64,000 nt of DNA from Ornithomonoglobus_A sp045612845 (GCA_045612845.1 JAZKZV010000017.1:1-64000), one strand, 5' to 3'. Positions 26,501 to 34,704 are shown, numbered from the stretch's first letter. Numbers and translations are program-made. Notes: generated from the sequence alone by a model not told the origin.

Positions 26501-29500
26501 TGTAGTGCCAGAATAAGGTGTCATACAGTCGGCATCGGTGTACCAGCCATTAAATTCATAACCCTCTCTTGTCGGGTCAGATGGCCATGTAATAGGCGCA
26601 TCGGTACCGCATGAAAGTTGCTCTACGGCATTTCCGCCCATAGAGTCAAAGTTTATGTAGTGCATACCCTCAGGGTCGCTCCATTTAAGATGAATAACTT
26701 TTTGTATAGGTCTTGATGTAAAGGTCAGAGCCGCTTTCTTCCATGTGATTGACATATCCGATTCAAGCTCTAATGCGCCATCAACAGGAGTTACTGTGAT
26801 GGTATTATTTGCGGGATTGTATGTAAACAAAGGATTACTGAAAGAAATTATAAAGTTAGTTTCTCCCGCATCGTCCTTGGACATTGTTCCAGTTTTACCT
26901 GTTTTGAGGTTTATGTAGCTCATTTCGTAGGTGTTACCCGGCAATGCAAGTGTTTTTGTGGTTACAAGGTTGTAATTGGTGTTGGCACTGTTTTTGAATG
27001 CATAAACATTCTTCTGCTCGCCCGCAGACCACAGCGGCCACTCCTTGGAGTACAACGTCGGGTTCCACGTCAGTTTGTTACTGCTGAATACCTGAGCCAC
27101 AAACTTGATTTCGAGATATATACCAATATCAACAAGCATTGCACCTGCACTGCTGCTCTTTTTACCGCTGTTTTGTGCCCATTCCAAATGATAGAAGAAA
27201 TATCCCCATAGTCTGGTATAAGCACCAACCTCGGCGGTGATACCTATTTTATCAAGCTTTAGCGAAATCAGTCCCACATACATTTCAAGACGTAAGCCTG
27301 CCCGTATGCCCAGAGTTCCTACTACATAGAAGTCGAAATTGTAGTGAGGCTCAATAATATCTATAACCTGGTTGGTTGCGCTCTTTGCCTTTACCCTTAC
27401 AGAGAAGTTGTACTTCTTTTGCATTGTGTAGTCAAAATCCATACCAAGTGAAACACACAGGTTTGCAGATACTACAAAGCTACCCTTAACCTGCCAGCAG
27501 AAAATGTGCAAGAATGCACTGCCGTTGGTTTCGAACAGTTTAACATCAATAATATCAATCCATGTGTCGTTTGTTTTTGCCATTACCTGTTGATATATTT
27601 CAGAAAGAGAAGCCATAGCCTCGTTGTTGGAATCAGATGTGCCGTTCTGGTAGCTTTCCATCTGCTTCATAATAGCTTTAAGCTTTTGGGACAAATCACT
27701 ACTTGTGCCGTTGTCAGAGTCAATGTCTGCATTAAAGTGTATACCTGTATAGTTGCCAACTTCAAATGTGGCGTTTAAAGAATAATCGTACTTTAAGAAA
27801 CCAATCTTGTGGCGTGCAGTACTTATGCTTTGTTTTAGAATAACTTCTTCTTCAAACTCTGCTGTAACCTTTATATACATCTTATCTCCGTCAGGAGAGG
27901 TGATGGTAACAGTAAACGGAATTTTAACAGATACGTCAAACCCCTTTCCCTTTAAATGCTCCAGGGTTTTGTTTGATGCAACACTTACCTTGATGTTATT
28001 TTTGTCAAAGCTTACTTTAACCTTGTTTTTGTCGTCCTCGCGTGTAACACTGCTGTCGCCATACAGTGCAGTAGAGCCTTGCAGTGCGCTCATAGAGAAA
28101 GCAACCTTATCAAGATCGGGAATTTCTTCGAGGTTGTTACTCTCCAACATAACAGATGCAAGATACAAAGCCGCCTCTTCTACATAGCCGCTTGATTGTA
28201 CGTCGTTTTTAACGTTGTTTTCAATCTCGTTTTTCTCTTTGTCTGTCAGTTCAATTTCTTTGTCTTGTGTGTAGTATACATCAAGGGAGTTTTCCACTTC
28301 GCTTTCGCTTGCGGAGGTGTAGCCGATAATATAGTTATCGCCTGATTTTGATACGTTGGTAATCTTTCCGTAAGATGATACGTTATCCGCATCTGAATAC
28401 GACTCTCCCGAGGCTAAAAAGCCCAAAAAGTCGCCAACGTCAAGGCTTTGTGCCTCCACAGAGTTCATAGACGACGAAATGTTATTTACAGAAACTGTAA
28501 TCTGATTATCAACACTGTCGCCATCCCAGTTACTCTGAATCGGTAATATATCGGCGATAAACAAAACGTCATCTAAATCTGCCATTACATATGAATATGT
28601 ATCATCGCTTACACCTGTAATCTTTACATAAGCAACATCACCCTTTGTGGATGTTACATCAGATAAATCAACATCACCTGATGTAATTGCAACAGTATCG
28701 CCGGGGTTAATTGCTATATTACCTGTATAAGTAAATGTGCCGTTAGAATCGTTTTGAGTTGCAGTACCCGAGTCATCAATCCGGTAAAGACCCTCAAACA
28801 CATCTCTGCCAAGTCCTGATGTGGCAGTAACGGGGATTTGTTTTACACTGTTATGAAGCTCTGCGTTTGTTGCAGTTTCCTTAGCGGTTAAAATGTTAAG
28901 GTAACGTGTGCTTGTCGGTTGCGCATCTTCGCCGCTTAATTTAAGTTGTGCCGCTTTGTCGGTAAGCTCTACCTGATATGTTTGACCTGCTTCGAGCGTA
29001 GCGCTTACGGTTGTTCCGTTTATGTTGTAGTCAACATCAGTGTTACCGCCTGTGATATTTACAAACTTGAATGCGGAATTGATGTTTAATGCACCAATTA
29101 TGTCAAAGGAATATGTACCCTCTGCTACATCTGTTCTGGTGATGTAGTTGGGAGTTTCTAACGAGGTAACTTCCTCGCCTGCGGCTATCTTGGCATATAG
29201 TGTCAGGTTTTTATCAACAGTGTCGCCTGATTTTACCGCATCCGTTAACTGCGAATCGTAGAACCAACCAAGGAAGATTGTGCCTGTTTTTGAAGGAGTA
29301 GGCAAAGAACTGATCGGTGTACCCGCCGGATATGTAGCAGTTGGCGGAAGTGTAATTTCTCCACTATCCTCGCCCGCTTCAAAATTTACTTCGTAGTACT
29401 GAATCGAAGCACCGCCGCCACCGCTTGATGGTCTGCGGGTTGTAACGGGTTTTTGAGGTTCTTCTCTTTCTTCCCCTTTTTCCTGTTCTTCTTTTTCGTC

Positions 29501-30223
29501 AGAAGGAGTATTTGTTTCAAGTGTTATTTTTTCTCTTTCGGATAACACACCCGGCTCTTTATACCACGACTCAACAACATTATCGGTACGTTGTGCAATT
29601 ACGGCAGTCTGTGCACGTGTTGCATCAAAAGTAGGGTTAAAGTTGTTTCCGTCGCCATTTAACAAGCCGTATTTCCAAAGACTCTTAACTGCCTCCTGTG
29701 CCCATGGCGAAACTGTATCTATATCCTTTGGAAGTGTTGTGATGTTTTCGCCTGTTGAATAGTCAACATCAAACTTATTAAAATAACGTACAAAAAATGT
29801 AGCCATCTGTTCGCGGTTAATAAGACCGTCAGGCTCAAATGCGCCCTCGCCCATGCCCGAGGTTATGCCGTGCTTTGATGCCCATGCAACGTATGGCGCA
29901 TAATATGCATTTGCCATAACGTCGCCAAACGGAGTTTCTCCGTTGTAGTTTTCGGTATCCACGCCTGCCATACGGCCAAGTACGGTAACAAACATTCCTC
30001 TTGTCATTGTGCCGTCGGGGGTGAATGTTGTATCGGATGTTCCGTTAAAGAATCCGTTAATGTTTGCGTACTGAACGGCATCGTAGAACCATTCGTTTTT
30101 GCTTACGTCAGTAAATGGATTTGTAACCTTTACCGAATCGCTTGTTGGTGCCGCAGTAACTGTTGTGCTTACAAGTGAAAGCATCATACTCAGCGCCAAC
30201 AAAAAACTTACCAGCTTTTTCAT
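23567..30223 (-). CDS. Giant SLH-anchored surface protein with InlB/Listeria-Bacteroides repeats
   Basis: A 2218-residue secreted protein. A signal peptide (about 1-25, ending VTAAP) is followed by three S-layer-homology domains at about 35-93, 98-157 and 165-215 (FTDVSKNEWFYDAVQYANING is typical), which bind pyruvylated secondary wall polymer. A charged Glu/Lys and Gly-rich linker lies near 230-275. One InlB-type repeat (FLGWFYDSQLTDAVKSGDT) comes next, then a non-repetitive middle of about 800 residues with no family I recognise. About nine further InlB/Listeria-Bacteroides repeats (TFEGW...TLYAKW) span about 1190-1940. The last 270 residues are beta-rich and Asn/Ser-rich. No sortase motif is seen, consistent with SLH anchoring. 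It may be an adhesin. RBS GGAGA; it follows the DUF2207 gene by 18 bases. Confidence 0.92.
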   Translation of the reverse strand: MKKLVSFLLALSMMLSLVSTTVTAAPTSDSVKVTNPFTDVSKNEWFYDAVQYANINGFFNGTSDTTFTPDGTMTRGMFVTVLGRMAGVDTENYNGETPFGDVMANAYYAPYVAWASKHGITSGMGEGAFEPDGLINREQMATFFVRYFNKFDVDYSTGENITTLPKDIDTVSPWAQEAVKSLWKYGLLNGDGNNFNPTFDATRAQTAVIAQRTDNVVESWYKEPGVLSEREKITLETNTPSDEKEEQEKGEEREEPQKPVTTRRPSSGGGGASIQYYEVNFEAGEDSGEITLPPTATYPAGTPISSLPTPSKTGTIFLGWFYDSQLTDAVKSGDTVDKNLTLYAKIAAGEEVTSLETPNYITRTDVAEGTYSFDIIGALNINSAFKFVNITGGNTDVDYNINGTTVSATLEAGQTYQVELTDKAAQLKLSGEDAQPTSTRYLNILTAKETATNAELHNSVKQIPVTATSGLGRDVFEGLYRIDDSGTATQNDSNGTFTYTGNIAINPGDTVAITSGDVDLSDVTSTKGDVAYVKITGVSDDTYSYVMADLDDVLFIADILPIQSNWDGDSVDNQITVSVNNISSSMNSVEAQSLDVGDFLGFLASGESYSDADNVSSYGKITNVSKSGDNYIIGYTSASESEVENSLDVYYTQDKEIELTDKEKNEIENNVKNDVQSSGYVEEAALYLASVMLESNNLEEIPDLDKVAFSMSALQGSTALYGDSSVTREDDKNKVKVSFDKNNIKVSVASNKTLEHLKGKGFDVSVKIPFTVTITSPDGDKMYIKVTAEFEEEVILKQSISTARHKIGFLKYDYSLNATFEVGNYTGIHFNADIDSDNGTSSDLSQKLKAIMKQMESYQNGTSDSNNEAMASLSEIYQQVMAKTNDTWIDIIDVKLFETNGSAFLHIFCWQVKGSFVVSANLCVSLGMDFDYTMQKKYNFSVRVKAKSATNQVIDIIEPHYNFDFYVVGTLGIRAGLRLEMYVGLISLKLDKIGITAEVGAYTRLWGYFFYHLEWAQNSGKKSSSAGAMLVDIGIYLEIKFVAQVFSSNKLTWNPTLYSKEWPLWSAGEQKNVYAFKNSANTNYNLVTTKTLALPGNTYEMSYINLKTGKTGTMSKDDAGETNFIISFSNPLFTYNPANNTITVTPVDGALELESDMSITWKKAALTFTSRPIQKVIHLKWSDPEGMHYINFDSMGGNAVEQLSCGTDAPITWPSDPTREGYEFNGWYTDADCMTPYSGTTTRMPEFTDGIKGITLYAKWNASDVNYAVEHYLQELNGTYKLDTTQTMQGKNGSTTTAQAFGIYPGFVAKDIEQQTIAGDGSTVVKVYYDREVYTLTFIKNDGSDENITRTYLYGESVAAPILARDGYTFEGWDTTLPEEAVESATYRANWLGNNNTVIFDSCGGSAIGSETVRTGEKVQEPQAPTKTGCTFEGWYKDALCTEAWNFNADVVFGATTLYAKWSVTQHTVTWDTNGGNALSGGSYTNGAVDYGTQITAPANPTKDSYQGTKYTFAGWNTAKDGSGTTLGLGDKVTSDVTYYAQWNLTTTKYTVEWIISDTTVETDNDLVWGDAVTYDGTVPTKDADVQYTYTFDHWNTKADGSGDKWKSGDTVSGDVTYYAQFATKLNKYTVNWDANGGNALSGDYTNGEVNYNTPITPPNAPTRDYYQGKTYTFASWNTAKDGSGTTLGLSDKVTDNVTYYAQWDITYTKYTVKWVVGSTEAETDTNLIWGDRVTYNGATPTKASTAKYSYTFDGWNTKADGTGDKLMSGDTVSGDVTYYAQFTSTVNKYTVNWYTEDGVILDTTYTTRGEYGTEIVAPTNVIKAKDVGYEYSFEGWYNADGTRVENFGTITGDVTYYAQYVAIPNTYTVTFEPNGGGAVSPKQIDYNCIIPEQGRPVRPDTDTEIYTFEGWYADEALTTKWNFATDKVKGDMTLYAKWNVQKIMNYGIWVGDTEITTSRLTVSNGSNYVSYNPTSNTLHINGKISYSVQNGATITIDNKDLEELNVNFVGDCSVINSYNPGNGETAYGIWVKSYTNLRINAYKEYDVDGSAVYPYFTCRAGSPLGYDGTDSKELSKCVGISSVSNIYFNIEGNIDCSAVKADHCIGIECNMLWIEHGQMIGFVDNINTSGQETDTLAGKGYAFSGSTIKVFNDSSLTLRSPSQAINISNYSIMFEGESNLKTMASTLISPSTMFLVPWTQADNNNYKYVYVVNTDRL
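24861..25831 (-). repeat. Tandem duplication of about 485 bp inside the SLH protein gene
   Basis: Two head-to-tail units (about 25831-25346 and 25345-24861) each encode a pair of InlB-type modules: first ...GGNALSG..YTNG..., NTAKDGSGTTLGL.DKVT, then ...NTKADGSGDK..SGDTVSGDVTYYAQF. The copies differ by scattered substitutions, so the duplication is not very recent. Confidence 0.85.
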
Positions 30224-30241
30224 ATTATATCTCCTTTCGTT

Positions 30242-31906
30242 TTATCTCGAACCGCCGCCTCGGCCGCCGCCTGAGAAACCTCCGCCGCCACCGAAGGAAG
30301 CACGACCACCGCCGCCGCTTGCTCGTCTTGCCTGCATTGCTCTTTGAGATGAGCGATGCATACTGTGATAATAGCTGTGAGCGATGATAACATTTCTGTT
30401 ATATGTTTCAAATTCAGGTATCTTTTCGGGATAAACCTGTTTGAACTGATCTATAACCTTATCCGCAATTCCGAAAAGTGTGGCATAGACCATATATTCT
30501 TTCCAGATAATTGTTTCGGTTATTTTTCTTTCAGCAATCAAGGTAAATTCATCAAGATACTTTTTAAGTCCAACAACCTCTGCAAGCTCTTCTTTACCTT
30601 TATCGCTCAAATTCTTGATGCAGTTTCCTGCGCCATTTGTAAATCCGCCAAGAGCTATAAATTCCTGTTCTCCGGCGCTTCTAATGTTTTTAACAATATC
30701 ATTTATTTTTTCGGGGTTCTTGTAGGAATACTTTTCAAGCTCTTTTTCCTGCAAAGTTCCGTCTTCGCCTGCTGATTCTAAAAGCAAGTTATATAGCGTA
30801 AGTTCTGCAAGTGTGTCAGGCTCTTTTAAAAATCTTAGATTAACACTTTCCTTAACCTTACCGAAAAGACCGACTTTTTCCTCTTTTTCAGGCTCAATAC
30901 ATCCTTTATTTATCATTGAAAGGATAAGAGCACCAATGATAAGGCTTTCGTTACCGGCTACATCGAAATTCTGTGCAAGGTAGTGAGAAACATCAATCTT
31001 TCCATCGTTTGGAATATCCCTGAAATATCCGCATTCTTTATTGAATTTCTTGATAGCTTTCTTCCGTTTTACAAAAAAACTGAAAATCCATATAATTACT
31101 GCCCAAAAGCCAAACATAACAATAAAACCAAAAATCGTTTCAAACAATGTTGCTTCTTCATATTCTTCGTCATAGTTTCCGTAGTCGCTGCCTTCAAAGG
31201 CTTTGTTCTTTAGTGTGTCAAATGATTCGTCAATACTTGTGTTCGGGTGGACAAGGCCATATTTAAGTCTCAACATAACTATCATCGAATTTTCGCCTCG
31301 AAGTGGCGATGTAGTGTATGCATTTACCTTACCATTAAAGAATTCGATGTTTCCGTCATAACCGAATGCCCAAATACCGGCATTTTCTTCCGTAAGCTCC
31401 ATTCCACTTTGGAGAGCAATACTTATATGTCCGTCTGTGGGGAAGGTTGACATATCAGGATTTATGAACATAAAGTTCGTTCCGTCATAGTCCTGATAGC
31501 TTTTTATAAAATCTTCTACAACATATTCAATGGCGTATCTGTTTTCACCATACTCTGAAATACCAAAGCAAAGCTCAACGCCGTCATGGGTTTCAACGAT
31601 TCCGCATTTTCGGGACTTTTCAAAAAAAGCCCAATTAACATTCCAATCTTCTACGAATGAGTAAGCTCCGTCTTTATCCAATACCTTAAAATCGGTAATT
31701 GCAATGTCTTCTGTGCTGATTGGTATGTAGTTTTCTGTTCCTTCATCGAATGTGCCTTTCCAGTTCTGAACGATATATGCACTGCCATCATCTCGTATGG
31801 TAACGTCAATATCAATTTCAGATACATTGTTTTTGGCAAAAGCTGTTACAGAACACAGAATCAGTAGCAAAGGTATTATTATCAGTAGTTTCCTTACATG
31901 CTTCAT
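30242..31906 (-). CDS. DUF2207 membrane protein with Gly-rich tail
   Basis: A 554-residue protein with a signal peptide (about 1-24), an extracellular DUF2207 domain (IDVTIRDDGSAYIVQNWKGTFDEGTENY and onward), a membrane segment near 265-285 (TIFGFIVMFGFWAVIIWIFSF), a cytoplasmic domain and a C-terminal tail of SGGGGRASFGGGGGFSGGG type. This is the usual layout of DUF2207 proteins, which are often encoded beside lemA. Its role is unknown. It starts 4 bases after lemA and is followed by the SLH surface-protein gene, so the three form an operon. Confidence 0.9.
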   Translation of the reverse strand: MKHVRKLLIIIPLLLILCSVTAFAKNNVSEIDIDVTIRDDGSAYIVQNWKGTFDEGTENYIPISTEDIAITDFKVLDKDGAYSFVEDWNVNWAFFEKSRKCGIVETHDGVELCFGISEYGENRYAIEYVVEDFIKSYQDYDGTNFMFINPDMSTFPTDGHISIALQSGMELTEENAGIWAFGYDGNIEFFNGKVNAYTTSPLRGENSMIVMLRLKYGLVHPNTSIDESFDTLKNKAFEGSDYGNYDEEYEEATLFETIFGFIVMFGFWAVIIWIFSFFVKRKKAIKKFNKECGYFRDIPNDGKIDVSHYLAQNFDVAGNESLIIGALILSMINKGCIEPEKEEKVGLFGKVKESVNLRFLKEPDTLAELTLYNLLLESAGEDGTLQEKELEKYSYKNPEKINDIVKNIRSAGEQEFIALGGFTNGAGNCIKNLSDKGKEELAEVVGLKKYLDEFTLIAERKITETIIWKEYMVYATLFGIADKVIDQFKQVYPEKIPEFETYNRNVIIAHSYYHSMHRSSQRAMQARRASGGGGRASFGGGGGFSGGGRGGGSR

Positions 31907-31910
31907 ATTT

Positions 31911-32456
31911 TTACCTCATACTTGGCATATCTGCTTTATTGCTGTCTGTTTCCAAGTAATCACGACTCTTAATACCAAGCACGCCTGCTGCGATTGATGT
32001 TGGGAACATTCTGATTGCACGGTTTAATTTTGTTACGCTGTCGTTATATACAAGACGAGATTTTCTAACCATTTCTTCATAAGAGTTTACACTGTCCATT
32101 GTTTTGATATAGTTTTCGTTTGCTTTAAGCTCAGGATAGCCTTCGGCAACCGCCATAATTTTGCCCATAGCTTCTGTCAACATATTTTCCTGTGCATTAA
32201 CATCTGCTGCTGTGCTTTTTGATGTGATTGATGTTCTCATTTTGATTGTGTCAGAGATGGTTTTGTACTCATGCTCTGCATAGCCTTTGGTTAAATCCAA
32301 AAGAGCAGTTAAAGCATCCCATCTTGAGGAAAGCTGAACTCCGATCTGGCTCATAGAGTTGTTGATGTTTTCGTCCATCACAACGAGCTTTCTCTGTACC
32401 GAGATAAACCATACAACCAATACCGCAATAATTGCTACTAAAATAATAATTGTCAT
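31911..32456 (-). CDS. lemA: LemA family protein
   Basis: A 181-residue protein with an N-terminal membrane segment (about 2-18) and a helical LemA domain. The LemA pattern is clear: RKLVVMDENINNSMSQIGVQL, SSRWDALTALLDLTKGYAEHE, ENMLTEAMGKIMAVAEGYPELKANENY, then AIRMFPTSIAAG. The topology has a short outside N-terminus and a soluble helical bundle. The function of LemA in bacteria is unclear. AAGGAGGT precedes the ATG. It leads an apparent operon with DUF2207 and the giant SLH protein. Confidence 0.93.
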   Translation of the reverse strand: MTIIILVAIIAVLVVWFISVQRKLVVMDENINNSMSQIGVQLSSRWDALTALLDLTKGYAEHEYKTISDTIKMRTSITSKSTAADVNAQENMLTEAMGKIMAVAEGYPELKANENYIKTMDSVNSYEEMVRKSRLVYNDSVTKLNRAIRMFPTSIAAGVLGIKSRDYLETDSNKADMPSMR

Positions 32457-32527
32457 AATAAATGACCTCCTTAAAAATATAAAGTTTAATTTTTAACTTG
32501 ATTGATAATGAATATGCAAAGTTGTTT

Positions 32528-32803
32528 TTATTTCAGCCTTTTTGCAAATTCTTTTGCCTTTTCTTTTCGTTTTTTATTAAGCTCTGCCGCAAGACATTTA
32601 GGGCATCTTGTAAGCGACTTTGCACGGCTTCTTACCTGTGTCTGCCATGAATGACCTTTTTCGCATTTCCACCATACGGGTACTGTGCTTCCTGCGGTAA
32701 CATTTTCGGGAGTGAAAGGTAGATTTTTTTCATCATCCCATTCTTCTAACAAATACTCCTTTCCTTCTTTAATACAATAATCTTTTAACTTCAAATTTAT
32801 CAC
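32528..32803 (-). CDS. Small zinc-ribbon protein (DUF4379-like)
   Basis: A 91-residue basic protein. Its core WWKCEKGHSWQTQVRSRAKS then LTRCPKCLA gives the CxxGHxW...CPxC zinc-ribbon signature of the PF14311/DUF4379 group, in a single copy. The C-terminus is Lys/Arg-rich. Such modules are found in nucleases and phage proteins, but alone the role is unknown; nucleic-acid binding is plausible. It is preceded by a promoter with a 19-bp spacer (32844-32874), like those controlled by MerR regulators. Confidence 0.8.
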   Translation of the reverse strand: MINLKLKDYCIKEGKEYLLEEWDDEKNLPFTPENVTAGSTVPVWWKCEKGHSWQTQVRSRAKSLTRCPKCLAAELNKKRKEKAKEFAKRLK

Positions 32804-32843
32804 GCTCCAAACATTAAAAATTTGAATATAATAAGCTATGATA

Positions 32844-32874
32844 ATTATACACCGTCCCCCAAGGTGCGATGCAA
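32844..32874 (-). promoter_or_regulatory. MerR-type promoter with 19-bp spacer
   Basis: Minus-strand TTGCAT (32874-32869) and TATAAT (32849-32844) are 19 bases apart. The spacer has a dyad, ACC-N9-GGT, centred between the boxes. It nearly matches the promoter at 33466-33496, including the flanking ACACTTGCATCG. A 19-bp spacer with a dyad is the mark of MerR-activated promoters. Confidence 0.75.
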
Positions 32875-32917
32875 GTGTTTTTTGTGAATTTGTGTAATTT
32901 TTTATTTTTTCAACAAA

Positions 32918-32962
32918 AACAGCAGAGAGCCTACAGGAAATATCCCTGAAATCTCTGCTGTA
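32918..32962 (-). terminator. Terminator after the small secreted protein gene
   Basis: CAGCAGAGA (32920-32928) pairs with TCTCTGCTG (32952-32960), with a smaller inner pairing; on the minus strand the stem is followed by TTTTTGTTG. Confidence 0.75.
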
Positions 32963-32992
32963 TGCACATTATATATTTTTTAGCATATGTTT

Positions 32993-33418
32993 TTAATTAT
33001 TCCAAACCGCGTTTTGAAGCTTCTGCCCACAAATCAAGTTCACGGGAGCAGTAAAGTTTCCGTAACTGTTGCGTCCTGTTGCAGGAGCATACTGAATCTG
33101 ACCTCCGTTTACCTTAATAACCATAAAGAGATTATCGGGATAATAGTAGCCGCCGTAGTAACCGTAATCGGTGAAATCGCCGTAATTTTTGTTTGTTCCT
33201 TCCTCACCTGCAGAACGAAGACAGTTTGTCATAACAGTGAGGCGGCTTTTTGCCGAAGCAGTATCCCAACCAAAATCAATGTTGAGCATTTTTACATCGC
33301 CATTGCTGTGGTAGTCAGCAGAAGTAACTGAAATTTTTGTTGCTGCTGCAAATGCAGTGATGGATGTCATTGTAGCAAACATACAAAGACATAACAATAA
33401 ACTCAAAATTCTTTTCAT
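32993..33418 (-). CDS. Small secreted protein, MerR-controlled (predicted)
   Basis: A 141-residue protein with a signal peptide (MKRILSLLLCLCMFATMTSI, cleavage near ITAFAAA). The mature part is Gly/Tyr/Asn-rich (DYGYYGGYYYPDN) with a single pair of cysteines and probably folds as a small beta protein. I recognise no family. Start at 33418 has AAGGA 7 bases upstream; an upstream codon at 33451 lies in the promoter. The gene is transcribed away from the MerR gene, from a promoter that overlaps the regulator's own. It may be part of a stress response. Confidence 0.75.
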   Translation of the reverse strand: MKRILSLLLCLCMFATMTSITAFAAATKISVTSADYHSNGDVKMLNIDFGWDTASAKSRLTVMTNCLRSAGEEGTNKNYGDFTDYGYYGGYYYPDNLFMVIKVNGGQIQYAPATGRNSYGNFTAPVNLICGQKLQNAVWNN

Positions 33419-33435
33419 TTTCAATTCCTTCTTCC

Positions 33436-33464
33436 TTGAAAAATCAAACACTATGTGCTATAAT
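33436..33464 (+). promoter_or_regulatory. Promoter of the MerR regulator gene
   Basis: TTGAAA (33436-33441) and TATAAT (33459-33464) are 17 bases apart on the plus strand. The -10 lies next to the divergent promoter's -10 (33466-33471), so a MerR protein bound at the dyad would affect both. Confidence 0.65.
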
Positions 33465-33465
33465 G

Positions 33466-33496
33466 ATTATATACCGTATCCCCGGGTACGATGCAA
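33466..33496 (-). promoter_or_regulatory. MerR-type divergent promoter with 19-bp spacer
   Basis: Minus-strand TTGCAT (33496-33491) and TATAAT (33471-33466) are 19 bases apart. The spacer is a near palindrome (CGTACCCGGGGATACGG). It lies between the MerR gene and the secreted-protein gene it faces, the usual place for a MerR operator. Confidence 0.82.
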
Positions 33497-33553
33497 GTGT
33501 TTTTTTGAGAGTTTTTCAAAAAATTTTTTATTATATAAAACGAGGTGTTTTTT

Positions 33554-34318
33554 ATGGACAATAAACATTTATTTTCTATTGGCGAGATTGCAAAAGCCGT
33601 TGGAATTACAAGAAAAACAATTCTCAATTATGAGATAAAAGGGCTTATTACTCCCGACAAAAAAGAAGGTAACACGGGCAACAGGTATTACACTATTGAC
33701 ACATTTACGCAAATCCGTACAATTCGTGTATTTCAGAACTTAGGACTATCTCTTGATGAAATCCGAGAATACTTTAACGACAACTCAGACCTTCAGCCAA
33801 TGATCACGAGGCTTGAGAAAATGAAAGATGAACTTATTCTCACCATAGAGAAGTTAAAAGAACGCACCAACAAACAGGGTGGCATTGTAAAAGAAATTAC
33901 GATTGAACCGCAGGCAATCTATCAGCGTATATATAATTCATTATCCATTGCCGATAAAACAAATCTTCTCCGAGATACTGCCCTTGAGGCTATGCGTCAA
34001 TATCCCACAGATACGACAAGACGTTTGTATTTTACTGAATACTCTTCAAATGCTCCGGAAGAAATTTCGTACTGCGTTGCCGTACCATTTGGAAGCAAAG
34101 GCGAATATATAAAGAACATTCCTGCTCTAAAAGCAGTTTCGTTCTTTCACCATGGTGCTTATGAGGATATTCCCGAAGCACGAAAAAAACTTATTGTCTA
34201 TGCAAAAGAACATAACCTTAAACTGTCAGGCGCTTTCCGCAATCTATATTTGGAAGGCCCACCACAGCACAATGATAAATCTAAATTCATCACACAAATA
34301 ATTGCGATAATTGAATAA
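33554..34318 (+). CDS. MerR-family regulator with GyrI-like ligand domain
   Basis: A 254-residue transcription activator. The N-terminal winged helix is clear: SIGEIAKAVGITRKTILNYEIKGLITP, then NRYYTIDTFTQIRTIRVFQNLGLSLDEI. A coiled linker (about 80-110) leads to a C-terminal domain with the GyrI/BmrR-type pattern (CVAVPFGSKGEYIKNIPALKAVSFFHHGAYEDI, then LSGAFRNLYLEGP). Such proteins sense small, often cationic or aromatic, compounds and twist promoters with 19-bp spacers. The start ATG at 33554 has GAGG 8 bases upstream. Two matching operators lie at 33466-33496 and 32844-32874. Confidence 0.9.
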   Translation: MDNKHLFSIGEIAKAVGITRKTILNYEIKGLITPDKKEGNTGNRYYTIDTFTQIRTIRVFQNLGLSLDEIREYFNDNSDLQPMITRLEKMKDELILTIEKLKERTNKQGGIVKEITIEPQAIYQRIYNSLSIADKTNLLRDTALEAMRQYPTDTTRRLYFTEYSSNAPEEISYCVAVPFGSKGEYIKNIPALKAVSFFHHGAYEDIPEARKKLIVYAKEHNLKLSGAFRNLYLEGPPQHNDKSKFITQIIAIIE

Positions 34319-34325
34319 AAAAAAC

Positions 34326-34360
34326 AATGAGCCTTCGAGAATTGTCCTCGAAGGCTCTGT
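34326..34360. terminator. Bidirectional terminator between merR and the HU remnant
   Basis: GAGCCTTCGAG and CTCGAAGGCTC form an 11-bp stem with a 7-base loop. On the minus strand a long U-run (TTGTTTTTTTTATT) follows, as expected for a gene in that direction; the plus-strand tail is TGTTTGTTG. Confidence 0.85.
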
Positions 34361-34373
34361 TTGTTGTTATAGA

Positions 34374-34469
34374 TTATTTTACTAAATCCTTGATAGCTTT
34401 GCCAGCCTTAAATGCAGGAACCTTGCAAGCTGCGATTTTGATTTTTTCGCCTGTCTGCGGATTCTTACC
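34374..34469 (-). pseudogene. 3' end of an HU DNA-binding protein gene
   Basis: The minus strand encodes GKNPQTGEKIKIAACKVPAF followed by KAGKAIKDLVK and a stop. This matches the last 31 residues of bacterial HU (GRNPQTGE...VPAFKPGKALKD.V). A stop codon stands directly upstream in frame, and the DNA beyond does not encode the rest of HU. The normal HU terminator is still present at 34326-34360. The gene has lost its first two thirds, probably by a deletion or recombination. Confidence 0.82.
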
Positions 34470-34548
34470 TTACCTATGCTATCGTATTGAAGTTTTGAGA
34501 GATATTCTTCGATAGCTTCACCGCAAAATGCACTCTCACTTTTGTACC

Positions 34549-34704
34549 CTACCCCAAATAGTTATATGTCGAACACCCCTGCTTACCATCATCATCTGAC
34601 AGCATTAAGAGATAGCGCATGACTCTAAATTCATAGGTATCAATTTCCTTATATGTGATGTGTTTATTCAGTAGAATGATAAAGTCTTCAGTATATATTT
34701 TCAT
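34549..34704 (-). CDS. Orphan 51-residue reading frame
   Basis: ATG at 34704 follows GGAGG by 11 bases and opens a reading frame of 51 residues (MKIYTEDFIILLNKHITYKE...). I do not recognise it, and it has no hydrophobic span. It ends in a region of gene debris. It may be the truncated start of a larger protein. The RBS is inside a hairpin (34711-34751). Confidence 0.35.
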   Translation of the reverse strand: MKIYTEDFIILLNKHITYKEIDTYEFRVMRYLLMLSDDDGKQGCSTYNYLG

